A stretch of DNA of 64,000 nucleotides from Erythrobacter sp. BLCC-B19. Lineage in GTDB: Bacteria > Pseudomonadota > Alphaproteobacteria > Sphingomonadales > Sphingomonadaceae. A model generated the notes under the pieces. The model was not told where the DNA came from. It saw only the letters and a program-made list of their open reading frames with translations, and made no database searches. Made by a program: the position numbers and the translations under genes. The stretch is taken from the NCBI RefSeq assembly GCF_028621955.1, contig NZ_CP117516.1, forward strand, positions 2,688,001 through 2,752,000, given 5' to 3'. This document shows, piece after piece, positions 1 to 12,090 of the stretch (positions are counted from its first letter, which is position 1; every line of letters starts with the position of its first letter).

Positions 1-295
1 GGGCGGAGAACATCGCGGTCGGCATCGCCGGGGCGGCCTTTGTCGCCTACCTCTCGAGCGTGGTCGCCAAGGGTTACAGCGCAGTGCAATATGCGCTGCT
101 GTCCTCGCTGACCATGCTGGTGGGAACGCTGGGCCGCCCGGCGCTCGGCCAGATGATCGAGGAGCAGGGCTATTACAATGTGTTCCTGCTGACGACCGGG
201 ATCGGCGGGTTTGCCGTGGTGCTGTGCCTGATCGAGTGGGCGCGGCAGGCAAGGTCGGGACGGGCAGTGAATGCGCCCCCGCCCGAGCCGGAGAT

Positions 296-299
<4 letters not shown>
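1..299 (+). CDS. AmpG-like MFS permease, C-terminal fragment
   Basis: The open frame is already running at base 3 and ends at the TAG at 297-299, so only about the last 99 residues are in the window. It begins with AENIAVGIAGAAFVAYLSS and continues with two hydrophobic helices and a short charged tail. This pattern matches the AmpG/PAT branch of the major facilitator superfamily, whose members import anhydromuropeptides for peptidoglycan recycling. Its stop overlaps the convergent folC stop by 4 bp (CTAG). The exact substrate cannot be told from the fragment. mpl and ldcA, two other recycling genes, lie elsewhere in the window. Confidence 0.75.
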
Positions 300-1600
<1,301 letters not shown>

Positions 1601-1633
1601 CCCCGGCCCCTCCCACAGGCGGGAGGGGAGGAC

Positions 1634-2488
1634 TTACGCCGCCTTCACGGGTGCCAGATAATCGAGCACGCTCGCCAGCGTCGCCTTCAGCTCGTGGCGG
1701 GGGACGACCATGTCGACCATGCCGTGCTTGTGGAGATATTCTGCGCGCTGGAAGCCTTCGGGCAGCTGTTCGCGGATCGTGTCTTGAATCACGCGCTGGC
1801 CCGCAAAGCCGATCAGCGCGCCGGGTTCAGCGATGTGGATGTCCCCGAGCATGGCGTAGCTCGCGGTCACCCCGCCAGTGGTGGGGTCGGACAGGATCAC
1901 GATATAGGGCAGCCCGGCCTGCTTCAGTCGCCGCGTCATCACCGTCGCGCGGGGCATCTGCATCAGGGAGAGAATCCCCTCCTGCATCCGCGCGCCGCCC
2001 GCCGCGGTCACCACGACATAGGCGCAGCGCCGGTCCAGCGCCTTCTGCGCGCCCTCGCAGAAGGCCTGCCCCACGGCCATGCCCATCGAGCCGCCCATGA
2101 AGCTGAAGTCCTGCACGCCGACCACCGCCGGCCGCGTGTCGATCGTGCCCGAGCCGACCACGAAGGCATCCTCATGCGGGTTCGCGGCGCGCGCGGCCTT
2201 GAGGCGGTCGGTGTATTTCTTGGTGTCCTTGAACTGCAGCGGGTCTTCGGTGACCTTGGGCAGCGGCAGCACCTCGAAGCCCGGATCGAGCAGAAGCGCA
2301 AGCCGCGCATCCGCGCCGATCCGCCCGTGATGCTCGCACTTGGGGCAGACGCTGAGGTTGTCCTCATACTCGGCGACGAACAGCATCTCCTGACACGAAG
2401 GACACTTGATCCACAGATCCTTTTCCGTGGTGGTCTTGGTGTTGGCCGAGAAGCCGAGCGAATTGCGGACGCGGGTGAACCAGTTCAT
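1634..2488 (-). CDS. accD: Acetyl-CoA carboxylase carboxyltransferase subunit beta
   Basis: AccD carries out the carboxyltransferase step that makes malonyl-CoA, together with AccA. The 284-residue protein has the N-terminal zinc ribbon of bacterial AccD (Cys29, Cys32, Cys48, Cys51) and then the crotonase-like carboxyltransferase fold with the GGARMQEG segment. The length is typical. It lies upstream of folC and downstream of trpA, separated from trpA by 132 bp that hold a long imperfect palindrome ending 24 bp before the start codon. Confidence 0.95.
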   Translation of the reverse strand: MNWFTRVRNSLGFSANTKTTTEKDLWIKCPSCQEMLFVAEYEDNLSVCPKCEHHGRIGADARLALLLDPGFEVLPLPKVTEDPLQFKDTKKYTDRLKAARAANPHEDAFVVGSGTIDTRPAVVGVQDFSFMGGSMGMAVGQAFCEGAQKALDRRCAYVVVTAAGGARMQEGILSLMQMPRATVMTRRLKQAGLPYIVILSDPTTGGVTASYAMLGDIHIAEPGALIGFAGQRVIQDTIREQLPEGFQRAEYLHKHGMVDMVVPRHELKATLASVLDYLAPVKAA

Positions 2489-2512
2489 GGGCGGTGTCCT
2501 AATCGAATTCTT

Positions 2513-2616
2513 TCGTCATTGCGAGCCGCAGGCGACGCAATCCATGGACAAACGGTCGAGCAGGCTGCGACGTTCCACGATGGGTTACGTCGTCGCTGCG
2601 CTCCTCGCACCGACGA
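2513..2616. repeat. Dispersed long imperfect palindrome, copy A
   Basis: The left arm starts TCGTCATTGCGAGCCGCAGG and runs to about 2547. The right arm (about 2576-2616) is a decayed reverse complement ending in CTCGCACCGACGA. The termini and core match copy B at 33729-33824, so this is one family of repeat rather than a chance hairpin. The CGTCATTGCGAG...GCAATCC motif is one I recognise as widespread in unrelated bacterial genomes; that is recollection, not a search. Copy A lies between trpA and accD, ends 4 bp before the trpA stop and contains no gene. Confidence 0.75.
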
Positions 2617-2620
2617 AGGG

Positions 2621-3400
2621 CTAGCGGGCTGAGTGCACTGCCTCGGCGAGCGCGGCAGTCAGCGTCTTGAGTTGCGCGGGCGCTTCGGTGCCATATTCGC
2701 CGCAGATTTCCACCAGCGCCGAGCCGACCACCACGCCGTCAGCCACCTTGGCGATTTCCGCAGCCTGCTCGGGCGTGCGCACGCCGAAGCCGACCGCGAC
2801 GGGAATGTTGGTGGATTGCTTGATGCGCGCGACATTCGCTTCGATGCTGGCGATCTGCGCCTGCTGCTTGCCGGTGATCCCGGCGACCGAGACGTAGTAG
2901 AGGAAGCCCTCCGATCCCTCGAGCACCTGCGGCAGGCGTGCGGCATCGGTGGTGGGGGTGGCAAGGCGGATCGGAGCGATGCCCTTCGCACGCAAGGCCG
3001 GGCCGAGCGCATCGTCTTCCTCGGGCGGAATGTCGACGCAGATCACCCCGTCAACGCCCGCTGCGGCAGCGGCCTCGGCGAACCATTCCGGCCCGCGACG
3101 AACCATCGGGTTGGCATAGCCCATCAGCACCAGCGGCACGTCCGGGTGCCGGGCGCGGAAATCGGTGGCGTAGCGCAGCACGTCCGCCGTGGTCGTGCCT
3201 GCGCCGAGGGAACGCAGATTGGCGCTCTGAATCGCGGGGCCATCGGCCATCGGATCGGTGAAGGGCATGCCCAATTCGATCACATCTGCCCCGGCTTCTA
3301 CCAGAGCATCGAGATTGGCCGCGGTGTCGCCGTCGCCTGCGGTGATGAAGCAGACGAGCGCGGGGCGGGGGGCGGCGAAGGTGGTGGTGAGGCGGGTCAT
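2621..3400 (-). CDS. trpA: Tryptophan synthase alpha subunit
   Basis: TrpA cleaves indole-3-glycerol phosphate to indole, which is channelled to TrpB. The 259-residue TIM barrel has the catalytic pair Glu42 and Asp53 in ELGMPFTDPMADGP, spaced exactly like Glu49/Asp60 of the Salmonella enzyme. Its ATG overlaps the stop of the 66-aa membrane-protein gene (ATGA, 3397-3400), so the two are probably translationally coupled. The whole trpF-trpB-orf66-trpA string is likely one transcript. Confidence 0.96.
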   Translation of the reverse strand: MTRLTTTFAAPRPALVCFITAGDGDTAANLDALVEAGADVIELGMPFTDPMADGPAIQSANLRSLGAGTTTADVLRYATDFRARHPDVPLVLMGYANPMVRRGPEWFAEAAAAAGVDGVICVDIPPEEDDALGPALRAKGIAPIRLATPTTDAARLPQVLEGSEGFLYYVSVAGITGKQQAQIASIEANVARIKQSTNIPVAVGFGVRTPEQAAEIAKVADGVVVGSALVEICGEYGTEAPAQLKTLTAALAEAVHSAR

Positions 3401-3593
3401 TTCCTATTCCATTTGCGCTGCATTCGCGCGGTGATGGTCCACGACAGGGGCAGCGACACAATCCCGGCTGCAATCAGAGCGGCGATGAACCAACCATCCG
3501 AAAGCCAATCAAACCAAAGGACGACAAGAAGAAACGGGACAGCAACGCACAACGTCATGAGCTGACTGGCATAGTTCCAGTTCACCTTGCGGA

Positions 3594-3597
<4 letters not shown>
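3397..3597 (-). CDS. Small two-helix membrane protein between trpB and trpA
   Basis: This is a 66-residue unrecognised protein. A TTG start overlaps the trpB stop (TTGA at 3594-3597), and its TGA overlaps the trpA start (ATGA at 3397-3400). It has a short basic N-terminus, two hydrophobic segments (about residues 13-30 and 35-52) and a basic end (MQRKWNRK), suggesting a hairpin inner-membrane protein with both ends in the cytoplasm. GC is about 54% by hand count, clearly below its neighbours. The next in-frame starts (GTG at 3585, ATG at 3558) would leave a gap and shorten helix one. No family was recognised. Confidence 0.72.
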
Positions 3598-4804
<1,207 letters not shown>

Positions 4805-4808
<4 letters not shown>

Positions 4809-5437
4809 AGGCGGCTCGCTTTGCAGAAGGCGGCGATCTTGTCCACGTCCTTGATGCCGGGGCCGCGCTCGACCCCGCTGGATGTGTCCACCAGCGGCGC
4901 ACCGGTCAGGCGGATGGCATCGGCGACATTGGCCGGGGTGAGCCCGCCCGCCAGACCCCAGGCGAGCGGGGCGTGCCAGCCTGCCAGCAGGTGCCAATCG
5001 AAGGCCGTGCCATTGCCGCCGGGGAGGGCGGTCGCGGGGGCATCGAGCAACACGCGGTCCGCCGCGCCCCTAAAGACGGCGACGCCGGAGAGGCTTTCCG
5101 CATCCTTCACCGCCAGCGCGCGCCATGCTTCGATGCCGGTTTCGGTGCGGAAGCGGGCGAGGGTCTCGGGCGTTTCCGCGCCGTGGAACTGCACCACATC
5201 GGGCGCGACGGTGCGCACGACCTCGGCCAGCAGCGCCGTATCGGGGTTCACCAGCAGCACCACCGCCTTGACGTGATCGGGCACTTGCCGCCGCAGCGCC
5301 GCCGCTTCATCGAGGGCAAGGTGGCGCGGGCTTTTGGCGAAATGCACAAAGCCGACATGGCTCGCCCCCGCCTGCACGGCGGCGGCGAGGGTTTCGGGGG
5401 TCTTCAACCCGCAGATCTTGACGAGCGTTCCAGCCAT
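4805..5437 (-). CDS. trpF: Phosphoribosylanthranilate isomerase
   Basis: TrpF performs the Amadori rearrangement of phosphoribosylanthranilate in tryptophan synthesis. The start chosen is [12 protein letters not shown], which gives 210 residues with catalytic Cys9 in KICGL and the C-terminal aspartate in LVDTSSGVE. An upstream ATG would add 21 basic residues not found in the family. It is the first gene of the trp cluster here. The 105-bp gap to the divergent lipoprotein gene must hold its promoter, but no convincing -35/-10 pair was found. Confidence 0.95.
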
Positions 5438-5542
5438 GGCGCGCGCTCTACGCCGCCACAGGCACGGCGTGAAGCGCGAAAAGCTTGATCCTGCTTGCAA
5501 TGCGCGCCAGATTCAGCGGCTGATCAGCAGAGGGGCGCGCAC

Positions 5543-6010
5543 ATGATTTTCCGCATTTTTCTTGGCCTTGCAGGCGCGCTCATGCTGGCCGCGTGCAATC
5601 CGGGCGCGCAGATCGAGGATGCGAAAGGGCTGATCAAGCAGTTTCAGGCCGATTACAATCGCGGCGATGCCGAGGTGCTCTACGACAGCGTCGGCGCGGC
5701 TTGGCGCAAGGCATCGCCGCCCGCCCAGCTGGTGGCGCAGCTGGGGCTGATCAAGGCGCGGCTGGGGCAGATCGAATCGACCGAGCAGGTCGGGTTCAAC
5801 GCCGGGTTCAACAACGGCCTCACCACCACGCAGGTGGTGATGAAGACCACCTTCGAAAAGGGCGTGGCCGAAGAGGTGTACCTGTTCCACGGTTCGGGCG
5901 AGGAGATGGAGGTGGTTGGCTGGACGGTCAATTCGCCGCTGCTGCAACTCAGCCCCGAAGACGTAAGCAAGCTGACCGAAGGCGCCAAGAGCGCGCCGAC
6001 GCCGCGTTAA
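5543..6010 (+). CDS. Small lipoprotein, DUF4019/NTF2-like
   Basis: The 155-residue product starts MIFRIFLGLAGALMLAAC, a lipoprotein signal with lipobox LAAC and Cys at residue 18. The mature part (DYNRGDAEVLYDSVGAAWR, then an IESTEQVGFNAG segment) resembles small periplasmic proteins of the DUF4019/NTF2-like kind, but the assignment is tentative. The start at 5543 is chosen over 5495 because it places the signal peptide at the N-terminus. It is divergent from trpF, and its stop overlaps the convergent GNAT stop by 4 bp. Confidence 0.75.
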   Translation: MIFRIFLGLAGALMLAACNPGAQIEDAKGLIKQFQADYNRGDAEVLYDSVGAAWRKASPPAQLVAQLGLIKARLGQIESTEQVGFNAGFNNGLTTTQVVMKTTFEKGVAEEVYLFHGSGEEMEVVGWTVNSPLLQLSPEDVSKLTEGAKSAPTPR

Positions 6011-6513
6011 AGGGGCTTTTCCAGCACCACGAAGGTGATCGGCGGATCGCGCGGCACCGGAAAGGGGCGCGTTTCGCCGGTGCGGGCATAGCCGCGCCGT
6101 TCGTACCACGCGATCAGGCTGGCGCGGCTGTCGATCACGGTCATTTCCATCGCGGCAATGCCCTCGGCGCGGGCGCAGTCTTCGGCGGCGTCGAGCAGCC
6201 GCCGTCCAAGGCCCGCCGATTGCAGGGTCGGCAGGACGCATAGCATCCCGAGATAGGCGAGGCGCGCATCCTTGCGTGTCACCGCGACGCAGCCGATCAG
6301 CGTGCCGGCATCCCGCGCGGTCAGGATCGTCACCGCCGGATCGGCGAGCAGCGCGTCCAGTTCCTCGCGGCTGGTGCGTTCATCGTCGAGGATGTCGGCC
6401 TCATGGTTCCACCCCTGCCGCGCCGAATCGCCGCGATAGGCGGCTTCGAGCAGGTCTTTGAGGGCCGGCGCATCTGCGGCGGAGGCGGGCGTGATTGCGA
6501 TGGTTTCGGTCAT
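6007..6513 (-). CDS. GNAT-family N-acetyltransferase
   Basis: The 168-residue protein has the GNAT acetyl-CoA-binding pattern LPTLQSAGLGRRLLDAAE near residues 92-110, followed by a beta strand and the YERRGYARTG segment. The substrate is unknown. It is the last gene of the minus-strand run purB-lapA-like-pyrF-VOC-GNAT and starts 2 bp after the VOC gene stop, so co-transcription is likely. Confidence 0.85.
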   Translation of the reverse strand: MTETIAITPASAADAPALKDLLEAAYRGDSARQGWNHEADILDDERTSREELDALLADPAVTILTARDAGTLIGCVAVTRKDARLAYLGMLCVLPTLQSAGLGRRLLDAAEDCARAEGIAAMEMTVIDSRASLIAWYERRGYARTGETRPFPVPRDPPITFVVLEKPL

Positions 6514-6515
6514 GG

Positions 6516-6878
6516 TCAGTCGTTCTGGATAAGGCGCAGCAGCGTGCCGTCGGGGTCGATCAGATAGGCGATGGTCAGCCCGCTCGGATCGGGCGCGGCG
6601 GGGTGATAGCGCGGGATGCCGTGGCGCGCATCGGGCACGCCGCCGGCTTCCACCTGCGCCATCATCGCGGCCAGATCATCGAGCCTGAGGCAGCAGCTGA
6701 AGGACGACTGGAAAGGGTCGAGATCGGGATAGGGAAAGAATTCGAGCGTCAGATCGCCGCGCGAGAGGATCATCCAGCCGTGGTTGCGGAAATCCTCCTC
6801 AAACCCCAGCCGGGCATAGAACGAGGCAGTCGCCGTGAAATCGCGCGCGGGCAGGTTTGGGGTCGCCGTATCCGCCAC
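6516..6878 (-). CDS. VOC-family protein (glyoxalase/bleomycin-resistance fold)
   Basis: The 120-residue protein begins with a GTG start and has the vicinal-oxygen-chelate layout: FYARLGFEEDF, LTLEFFPYPDLDP, and the C-terminal LIDPDGTLLRLIQ. It most resembles bleomycin-binding or generic VOC proteins, and no specific substrate can be assigned. It lies 9 bp after pyrF and 2 bp before the GNAT gene. Confidence 0.83.
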   Translation of the reverse strand: MADTATPNLPARDFTATASFYARLGFEEDFRNHGWMILSRGDLTLEFFPYPDLDPFQSSFSCCLRLDDLAAMMAQVEAGGVPDARHGIPRYHPAAPDPSGLTIAYLIDPDGTLLRLIQND

Positions 6879-6887
6879 GCAAGAGGC

Positions 6888-7562
6888 CTACAGCGTCGCC
6901 TCGATCGCCCGTGCCGCCGCCGCCGGGTCTTCCGCGCGGCTGATCGGGCGGCCGATGACGAGGACGCTCGCGCCGTTGTCGCGCGCCTGCCGGGGCGTGA
7001 CGACACGCTTCTGGTCGCCGGTGCCGTTCCCTGCGGGGCGCAGGCCGGGGACGACGAAGAAGCCGTCCTTCCATGCCTTCCTGACCATTCCCACTTCCTG
7101 CCCGGAACACACGATCCCGTCCAATCCCGCCGCATGGGCGAGTTCGGCAAGGCGCATTACCTGCGTCTCGGCGCTGCCATAGACGCCGGTGGCGGTGAGG
7201 TCGCTTGCATCCATGCTGGTCAGCATCGTTACCGCCACCACCTTGCACCCCTCGGCCGCAGCGGCCTTGGCATCCTCCATCATCGCACGCCCGCCGCTGG
7301 CGTGGACGGTGACGATCGCCGGCTGATAGACGTGGATCGCCTGCATCGCCGAGGCGACGGTGTTGGGGATGTCGTGGAACTTCAAGTCAAGGAAGATCGG
7401 CAGGCCAAGATGCGCGATCTCGTGCACGCCATGCGCGCCGTGGGCACAGAAGAATTCAAGGCCCAGCTTCACCCCGCCAATATGCGCCTTAACCTTGCTA
7501 ACCAGCGCTTTGGCCGGTTCAAGCTGCGGCACATCCAGCGCAAGGTAGACCGGATTGCTCAT
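6888..7562 (-). CDS. pyrF: Orotidine 5'-phosphate decarboxylase
   Basis: PyrF makes UMP from OMP, the last step of pyrimidine synthesis. The 224-residue TIM barrel has the D-x-K-x-x-D catalytic set at Asp59, Lys61 and Asp64 in LDLKFHDIP, and the phosphate-binding end ends with GRPISRAEDP. The start ATG overlaps the stop of the LapA-like gene by 4 bp (ATGA, 7559-7562). Confidence 0.95.
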   Translation of the reverse strand: MSNPVYLALDVPQLEPAKALVSKVKAHIGGVKLGLEFFCAHGAHGVHEIAHLGLPIFLDLKFHDIPNTVASAMQAIHVYQPAIVTVHASGGRAMMEDAKAAAAEGCKVVAVTMLTSMDASDLTATGVYGSAETQVMRLAELAHAAGLDGIVCSGQEVGMVRKAWKDGFFVVPGLRPAGNGTGDQKRVVTPRQARDNGASVLVIGRPISRAEDPAAAARAIEATL

Positions 7563-7945
7563 TTCCCACTGCTCCCGTCATGGCCCGCGTCCGACGGGCT
7601 GAAGATGTCCGCTGGTTCTCCGCTCGCTGTGCCCGGTTTTTCCACAGAGCTGTCCACGGTCGGCGCCGCCGCTGGGGTCGCGTCACGCTCACGGGTGTAG
7701 GCGGTGTTCTTGAGCGAGTTCTCCAGCGCGCGGATGCGCCGGTTCTGCCGCCACAACACGCTGCGATGCACCCCCCACATCGGCACGAAACCGAGCGCGA
7801 ACACCAGCAGCACCAGCGCGGGCAGGGGGGTTTCCAGCACGAGGTTCTGCCACAGCTTCAGCTCGACCCGGTTCCAGTTGTAGAAGGCGAAAATCAGGAA
7901 GCCGAGCGCCGCCAGAACCCACAGGATGGTGCGAAGGATCTTCAC
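7559..7945 (-). CDS. LapA-domain (DUF1049) membrane protein
   Basis: The 128-residue protein starts with GTG, preceded by GGAGAGA at a suitable distance. It has two membrane helices (about residues 5-22 and 42-58) around WNRVELKLW, then a basic helix and a low-complexity tail, as in LapA-domain lipopolysaccharide-assembly proteins. Alphaproteobacteria often carry such a gene just before pyrF or trpF. It overlaps pyrF by 4 bp. The 76 bp up to purB hold no gene. Confidence 0.8.
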   Translation of the reverse strand: MKILRTILWVLAALGFLIFAFYNWNRVELKLWQNLVLETPLPALVLLVFALGFVPMWGVHRSVLWRQNRRIRALENSLKNTAYTRERDATPAAAPTVDSSVEKPGTASGEPADIFSPSDAGHDGSSGK

Positions 7946-8021
7946 GATGCGTGTCTCTCCACTTGGCCCGTTGCAGCGCCGAACCTAGGGGATTTGGCCC
8001 CGGTGTCCAGCATCGCTGCGA

Positions 8022-9332
<1,311 letters not shown>

Positions 9333-9382
9333 GTTCGACTCCGGCAAGGCTGTTTGCAGCGGCGCCTAGGGAAGGGGACGCA

Positions 9383-11281
9383 TCAAGGCAAGTTTGGGGG
9401 GAGGGTCGGCAGGGTGGCCACCACCCGCCGCGCGCCCGCCAGTGTGAGATGGTGCGTGTCCCAGTAGTTGAGGCGTCCGTCCTGCATCACGAGGCAGCGC
9501 CCTTGCCGGCATAGCACTGCGGCCGCATCCACATAGGCAAACCGTGGGTCGCGCGCAGCCAGATCGCGCAGCTGTGCATTGATCGCGATGCCCTGCCGGT
9601 TGGCCTCGGGCCCGCCATCCGGGCAGGTGATATTGCGGTAGGCGAGGCACCGCAGCGGGCCTTTCCCGTGTTCTTCGGCCAATGCCCAGGCGGTCGGGAC
9701 ATTGCCGATCAGAACGATCCGGGTGCCCTGCGGCAGCTGGTCGGCAAGCGCCAGCATCCCCTGTTCCAGACTGCGCAGGCGCTCGGCAGGCGGGATCGGT
9801 GTCAGGGCGCCATTCGCGTATAGATCCCGATCCCAGATCTGCGCCCAGACCACGGTCTTGATCTGGCGCGCGCGCACAAGCGCGGCAAGGCGGGCCGGCA
9901 TGGCGCGGCACGCCTGATAGGCCGGGTCATGGGCCGTCATGTCGCTGATGCCGGGCACGGCGAGGCAGGCGGAAAGCGAGAACAACGCGCCTGCGCCGAA
10001 GCGTTCGGTCATCGCATCGTGATATTGCGCGGCATGGCTGTCGCCAAACAGCACGAAGGGGATCGGGCCGCTGGGCGGAATGATCTGGGGGAAATCGTGC
10101 ACAGCGGGCCGCAAGGCGCCAAGCCGTTCCGCCTCGGCCCATGTCGCGGGGCGCAGCAGGCCAAAATGTCCGGCAACCCCGGCCGCCGAAGGCACGGCGA
10201 GCGCTGCTGCACACACCAGCAGCAAGGCCTTGCGCGATCCCAGCAGGCGCTTGGAGCGCACCGGCTGTTCGATCAGATGATAGGAAGCAGCGCCAAACCC
10301 GATCGAGGCTGCGACAAGTCCGATCACCGCCAGCAGCGGCAGCGGGCCGAACCAGAGATACTGCGCCAGCACCAGTAGCGGCTGGTGCCACAGATAAGTT
10401 CCGAAGCTGACAAGCCCGAGCCACACGAAGGGCCGCCACGCCAGCACGCGCCCGGCGGCATTGGTCGGGGCAGCGAACAGGATCACCAGCACCGTCCCGA
10501 TGGTCGGCAACAGGAACATCGCGCCCGGCGCCGGTGTCTCGGGGCCGATCACCGCATAGCCTGCCGCGATCAGCGCCAACCCGGCAAAGGCCAGCGATCC
10601 GCGCGGGGCCGGACGCAGCGGCAGCAGCGCGGCGCCTGCGCCCAGCGCGAACTCCCAAAAGCGCGTCGGCAGCAGAAAGAACGCGCCCTCCGGCCACGGC
10701 CCGCTCAGGAGCAGCGCCAGCGCAAAGCTAACGAGCCCGAGGGCATAGACCGCCGGCAGCATCGCCTGCTTGCGCCACTTGTGGCACGCGATCAGCACCA
10801 GCGGAAAGATCAGGTAGTATTGCTCCTCCACCCCCAGCGTCCAAGTGTGGAGCAGGGGCAGCATTCCGTCGAGCGAATCGAAATATCCCCGATCACCTGA
10901 AAACAGGATGTTCGAGACGAACAACGCCGAGGCGGTGAGGCTCTTGGAGAAGGGGAGGAAATCTTCCGGGATCAGGATTGCCCAGCCAGCGAGCGCGGTG
11001 ACCCACAGCATCGCGGCGAGCGCCGGAACGATGCGGCGGATTCGCCGCTCGAGAAAGCGCCACTGGCTGAAAGTGCCCGCCGCCATCTCGCCGGCAATGA
11101 TCCCGGTGATGAGATAACCCGAAATGACAAAGAAGACGTCGACGCCGGTGAACCCGCCCGGCACGATCCCGAGATCGGTATGGTGTGCGACCACGCCGCC
11201 CACAGCCAGCGCGCGCAATCCGTCGATTTCCGCCCGGTAGCCGGTGCCGCCCGGATGCCCCGGGCCGTGGCCTGCATTCAT
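9383..11281 (-). CDS. Acyltransferase-3 (OafA/YrhL-type) with C-terminal SGNH domain
   Basis: The 632-residue inner-membrane protein has an N-terminal acyltransferase-3 domain (EIDGLRALAV, the HH pair at residues 33-34, and GVDVFFVISGYLITG) with about ten helices. A periplasmic SGNH hydrolase-like domain follows, with FVLFGDSHAAQ and the C-terminal DTHH pair. Such two-domain proteins O-acetylate surface polysaccharides or peptidoglycan. The target is unknown and no polysaccharide cluster is nearby. Its ATG overlaps the radC stop by one base (TGATG), suggesting coupled translation. Confidence 0.9.
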   Translation of the reverse strand: MNAGHGPGHPGGTGYRAEIDGLRALAVGGVVAHHTDLGIVPGGFTGVDVFFVISGYLITGIIAGEMAAGTFSQWRFLERRIRRIVPALAAMLWVTALAGWAILIPEDFLPFSKSLTASALFVSNILFSGDRGYFDSLDGMLPLLHTWTLGVEEQYYLIFPLVLIACHKWRKQAMLPAVYALGLVSFALALLLSGPWPEGAFFLLPTRFWEFALGAGAALLPLRPAPRGSLAFAGLALIAAGYAVIGPETPAPGAMFLLPTIGTVLVILFAAPTNAAGRVLAWRPFVWLGLVSFGTYLWHQPLLVLAQYLWFGPLPLLAVIGLVAASIGFGAASYHLIEQPVRSKRLLGSRKALLLVCAAALAVPSAAGVAGHFGLLRPATWAEAERLGALRPAVHDFPQIIPPSGPIPFVLFGDSHAAQYHDAMTERFGAGALFSLSACLAVPGISDMTAHDPAYQACRAMPARLAALVRARQIKTVVWAQIWDRDLYANGALTPIPPAERLRSLEQGMLALADQLPQGTRIVLIGNVPTAWALAEEHGKGPLRCLAYRNITCPDGGPEANRQGIAINAQLRDLAARDPRFAYVDAAAVLCRQGRCLVMQDGRLNYWDTHHLTLAGARRVVATLPTLPPNLP

Positions 11282-12015
11282 CAGATAAGCCCTTTTGCCC
11301 GCAGGCTCGTGTGTCCCTCGCGTCCGATGATGACATGATCGTGGACGGTCACGCCCATGTGCCGTCCGGCCTCGGCGATGCGCTGGGTGATCTGGATATC
11401 GGCGCGGCTTGGTTCAGGCGAGCCCGATGGATGGTTATGGACAAGAATCATCGCCGACGCCCCGACATCCATCGCCCGGCGGATCACTTCGCGCGGGTGG
11501 ATCGCGGCTTCATCGATGCTGCCATCGCCGACATGATGATCCTCGATCAGGCGGTTTTTCGTATCGAGATAGAGCACCCTCACGCGCTCGACTGTCAGAT
11601 GGGCCATGTCGGTCGTGAGATAGTCGATCAGCGCCTGCCAGCTGCCGAGCAGCGGCTTGCCCATGATCTCGCCCCGCGCCATCCGCCGGGCCGCGAGCGC
11701 GACCGCTTTGAGCGCCGCTGCCGAGTTTTCGCCCACGCCCTTGACCCGCTGCAGCGCCTTGGGATCGGCGTTGAGCACGCCGGCAAGGCTGCCGTACTGC
11801 GCCAGCAGCGTCTTGGCGATCGGCTTGGTGTTGCCGCGCGGGATCGCCGCGTAGAGGAGGTATTCGAGGACCTCGTAATCGGCCAGCGCCTCGGCTCCAC
11901 CGGTCAGTAGCCGCGCACGCAGCCGGGCGCGGTGCCCGTCGCCTGCGGCTTTGCCCGCATCCCAATCGGGCGCCGCGGAATCGAGAAAATCGAAACTATC
12001 TTCAGCTTCCGGCAA
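11281..12015 (-). CDS. radC: RadC/MPN-domain protein
   Basis: The 244-residue protein has a helix-hairpin-helix region (LQRVKGVGENSAA, about residues 88-100) and an MPN+/JAMM metal site with HNHPSG at 193-198 and a following Asp206. RadC proteins were once linked to DNA repair, but their role is unsettled. The start is taken as TTG at 12015 because GGAGG precedes it by 5 nt; no ATG is close. The open frame extends far upstream but there it is only the antisense of ydbH. The stop overlaps the acyltransferase start (TGATG). Confidence 0.87.
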   Translation of the reverse strand: MPEAEDSFDFLDSAAPDWDAGKAAGDGHRARLRARLLTGGAEALADYEVLEYLLYAAIPRGNTKPIAKTLLAQYGSLAGVLNADPKALQRVKGVGENSAAALKAVALAARRMARGEIMGKPLLGSWQALIDYLTTDMAHLTVERVRVLYLDTKNRLIEDHHVGDGSIDEAAIHPREVIRRAMDVGASAMILVHNHPSGSPEPSRADIQITQRIAEAGRHMGVTVHDHVIIGREGHTSLRAKGLI

Positions 12016-12090
12016 TGCGACCTCCGGGAAAGCGTTGCGCTTGGCTAGCTCATTGCCTTTGGGCGATGATGCGCGCAAGGGTCGGGAACA

